From NCBI GenBank assembly GCA_003342815.1, contig PTEX01000137.1, forward strand, positions 1,337,564-1,401,563: a stretch of DNA of 64,000 bases. The letters are read 5' to 3'. The notes beneath the pieces are model-generated. The model saw nothing but the letters and a program-made list of their open reading frames with translations, had not been told where the DNA came from and did no database searches. The position numbers and the translations under genes are program-made. Below, in pieces: positions 62,101 to 64,000 of this stretch (positions are counted from its first letter, which is position 1; every line of letters starts with the position of its first letter). This DNA is from Eudromia elegans. Its lineage: Eukaryota; Chordata; Aves; Tinamiformes; Tinamidae.

Positions 62101-64000
62101 TAAAGCAGAGACTTCTTGTTGCTTCAGCCTGTGAATGTTACTGAGTTTCCCACTTTTGAGCAGTATTGGAATAGCTAACAGCAAGGACATCTCCATTCTG
62201 TAAAAGTAATTGCTGTGGGTAATGCAAGGTGACTTGATAAATGTGCATGAACATTTTCTGTCCAGTATCCTACCTGTCTCCCCAGAATGGAGTTCCAAAG
62301 TGTTTTATTTGAGATCTAAGAAAAGAGAGAAAGCTAAAAAGTAGCCGAATTTCTCTAAAGAGAAAATATGAAAAGAAAAAGATTTAAAAAATTGTCTCCA
62401 TATCTATAACAAGAAGAAAGAGGTCGTGTTGAAGGGGTTGGTGCTACTACACTTTTTAGGCAAGGAAATGACTGGGAAGAGGAATCCTCTCAATTATTGC
62501 TCGTAACAAAGTGTGGAAGGGGAAATGAACAGTGTGCAGCCCTTTGGAAAAGGAGTGGGGGCTGCTGGTCAAGGACTGGGAACCAAAGAATCCTGAAGGA
62601 GCTGGGCAGCGGTTCCCTTGCGCTGGGAAATGTAACAGGCCAGGTTTGTATGTTGCTTTCTTAGAAATTAATAGAGAAAGGGAAACCTGTCCCAAATTTC
62701 ATTTGACAGTGCAAGGACCCTTCTCGTCTCCGTAGAAAAGTGGGCTTACTTCAGTTTGTGAATCACTTGTGCCTGGTATGCAGTTCAAGTGTCAGTCCTA
62801 ATTTATAAGCTGTGGAGGTATCCTCCCCAATAAATCATTAACTGAAAATAACACAACACTAGGATTTTTTTTTTTTAATGAATTGGGTCATTATAAACAG
62901 ATAGTTTAGGGCTATTTTAGGGAGACTGCTTCCTCTTTCTTTCTTTCAGTTGTTCAGTCACTATAGATGTAGAAAATAACTATATTACACTAGTCGATCT
63001 CAGAAGGAAGGAAATGCATTTTAATTTATTTTGAGGGAAGGAAGTAGAAAACCTTGTTTACTTTTAGCCTTTCCATTGAGCTCAGTGAAAACCAAAAAAG
63101 AATATTGATATCCTCTTTTATTAAATCATTTGCACAAAAATCAATATGATTTAGAAAGTCTGGGTGATTTATGCCCTGTTTTCCTTGATCACCAGCATTG
63201 CTTGCACTTTTTTTCTATAGATTTCAGATGCAGCTTGTGGATATAGATTTACTCAAAAGCACCTTTGCTGCATATCCGTCTTGCTTAAAATTAATTTTTC
63301 TAATGTACAGTCACTAATCAAAACTGTGATTATGTCACTTGCAAAACCATACAAGTAAATTTTCAGTGCCTGCAGTGTGTGAACATGAATTGCAAAGTTT
63401 TAAAAGAATTGTATTATTAGTCATATTTCAACGGAAAGTGGATTTTAAGAATATCTCCCATTTAATACATTTTACGGCATGTATGGAAGATATATTTTTA
63501 CTGATGTTGGAAGTAATATCACCTGGATTCTGAGGAGATTCACTGAGTATGAGAAAAAGATGTATATTGTTTTCTGGCATTTATTTGAGACTAAGTGATT
63601 TACTAGTTTTCAAATAAATTATTGGAAACTGTTAAGTTATAGATGTTAAAAAGCATTTCTTGAATAATGGGCTGGGATTCTGTCACTGTTTCTGAAATTC
63701 CTCCTATATGCTTTCTTGCTCTGCTGTGAATGGTGCCATTATTCTGTCTCTGACGAGCTATAAACAGGAAGATACTTTCCAAATTCAGCATCATGTCAAA
63801 GCTATATTTAAGCCTTAGTCATTTCAAACCCTATAATAATAATAGCTATAAGATATGCTTCTTAGGCATCTGAATGCTGAAAATATTTTGGATTCATCTG
63901 TCTTCTCACAAGTAAGGTTTCATCTGGCCATAAGTAAAAGTTTCATCTTATTGGAAAGGTTATATAAGGGTCTGAGAAACATAACTTGAAATTAAATGAA
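59113..64000. other. Presumed intron continuation, no gene seen
   Basis: AT-rich unique sequence to the window edge. No exon of MPP7 (L27, PDZ, SH3 or GUK) is recognisable and no further CR1 or LTR was found. Short T runs occur (for example near 62868-62877). Confidence 0.45.

Noticed and set aside
45204..64000. MPP7 coding exons
   Set aside because: None of the expected N-terminal or domain peptides is visible in any frame.
1..64000. tRNA, U6, 5S or other small RNA genes; CRISPR arrays; operons
   Set aside because: None seen. CRISPR arrays and operons are not expected in a vertebrate genome.

Overview
This is vertebrate nuclear DNA, most likely from a bird. It has long AT-rich non-coding stretches, isolated CpG islands, GT-AG introns, a CR1-type LINE whose 3' end reads ATTCTATGATTCTATG on its own strand, and a solo LTR. 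Nothing in it looks prokaryotic or plasmid-like.

Left end (1-7.9 kb): the 5' part of WAC, on the minus strand. Three coding exons are visible with exact splice sites (7272-7312, 7094-7130, 5488-5683). Together they encode the first 91 residues and end in phase 1; the rest of WAC lies beyond base 1. Upstream is a CpG island (about 6.76-8.56 kb). It contains an unusual array of five or six diverged copies of a CGGAA...TTCCG element and a purine tract that could form a hairpin or G-quadruplex.

Head-to-head with WAC, on the plus strand, is a complete uninterrupted 114-residue reading frame (8878-9222) that I recognise as SSNA1, a coiled-coil centrosome and basal-body protein. It has no intron in its coding region. 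It is preceded by a good splice acceptor and a plausible non-coding first exon in the shared CpG island, and followed by AATAAA and a short A run. It looks like an expressed retrogene, or an intron-less form of the gene, using the WAC promoter region.

Middle (9.4-44.4 kb): mostly unique non-coding DNA with no gene I can support. It contains a solo LTR on the minus strand (16808-17286) flanked by an 8-bp direct repeat, three CpG-rich islands at about 20.4, 22.6 and 24.1 kb that are orphans (no gene visible), microsatellites, a short telomere-like tract, and several small tandem or inverted repeats.

Right end (44.4-64 kb): a strong CpG island with two CCAAT boxes and GC boxes, and a good donor at 45204. 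This looks like the promoter and non-coding first exon of a plus-strand gene. The human order (MPP7 divergent from and upstream of WAC) makes MPP7 the best guess, but no MPP7 coding exon is visible. The remaining DNA would be its first intron. It holds a 5'-truncated CR1 with an uninterrupted reverse-transcriptase C-terminal frame (58340-59112), a near-perfect inverted repeat at 49.1 kb, and a small CpG-rich block at 58 kb that could be an alternative first exon.
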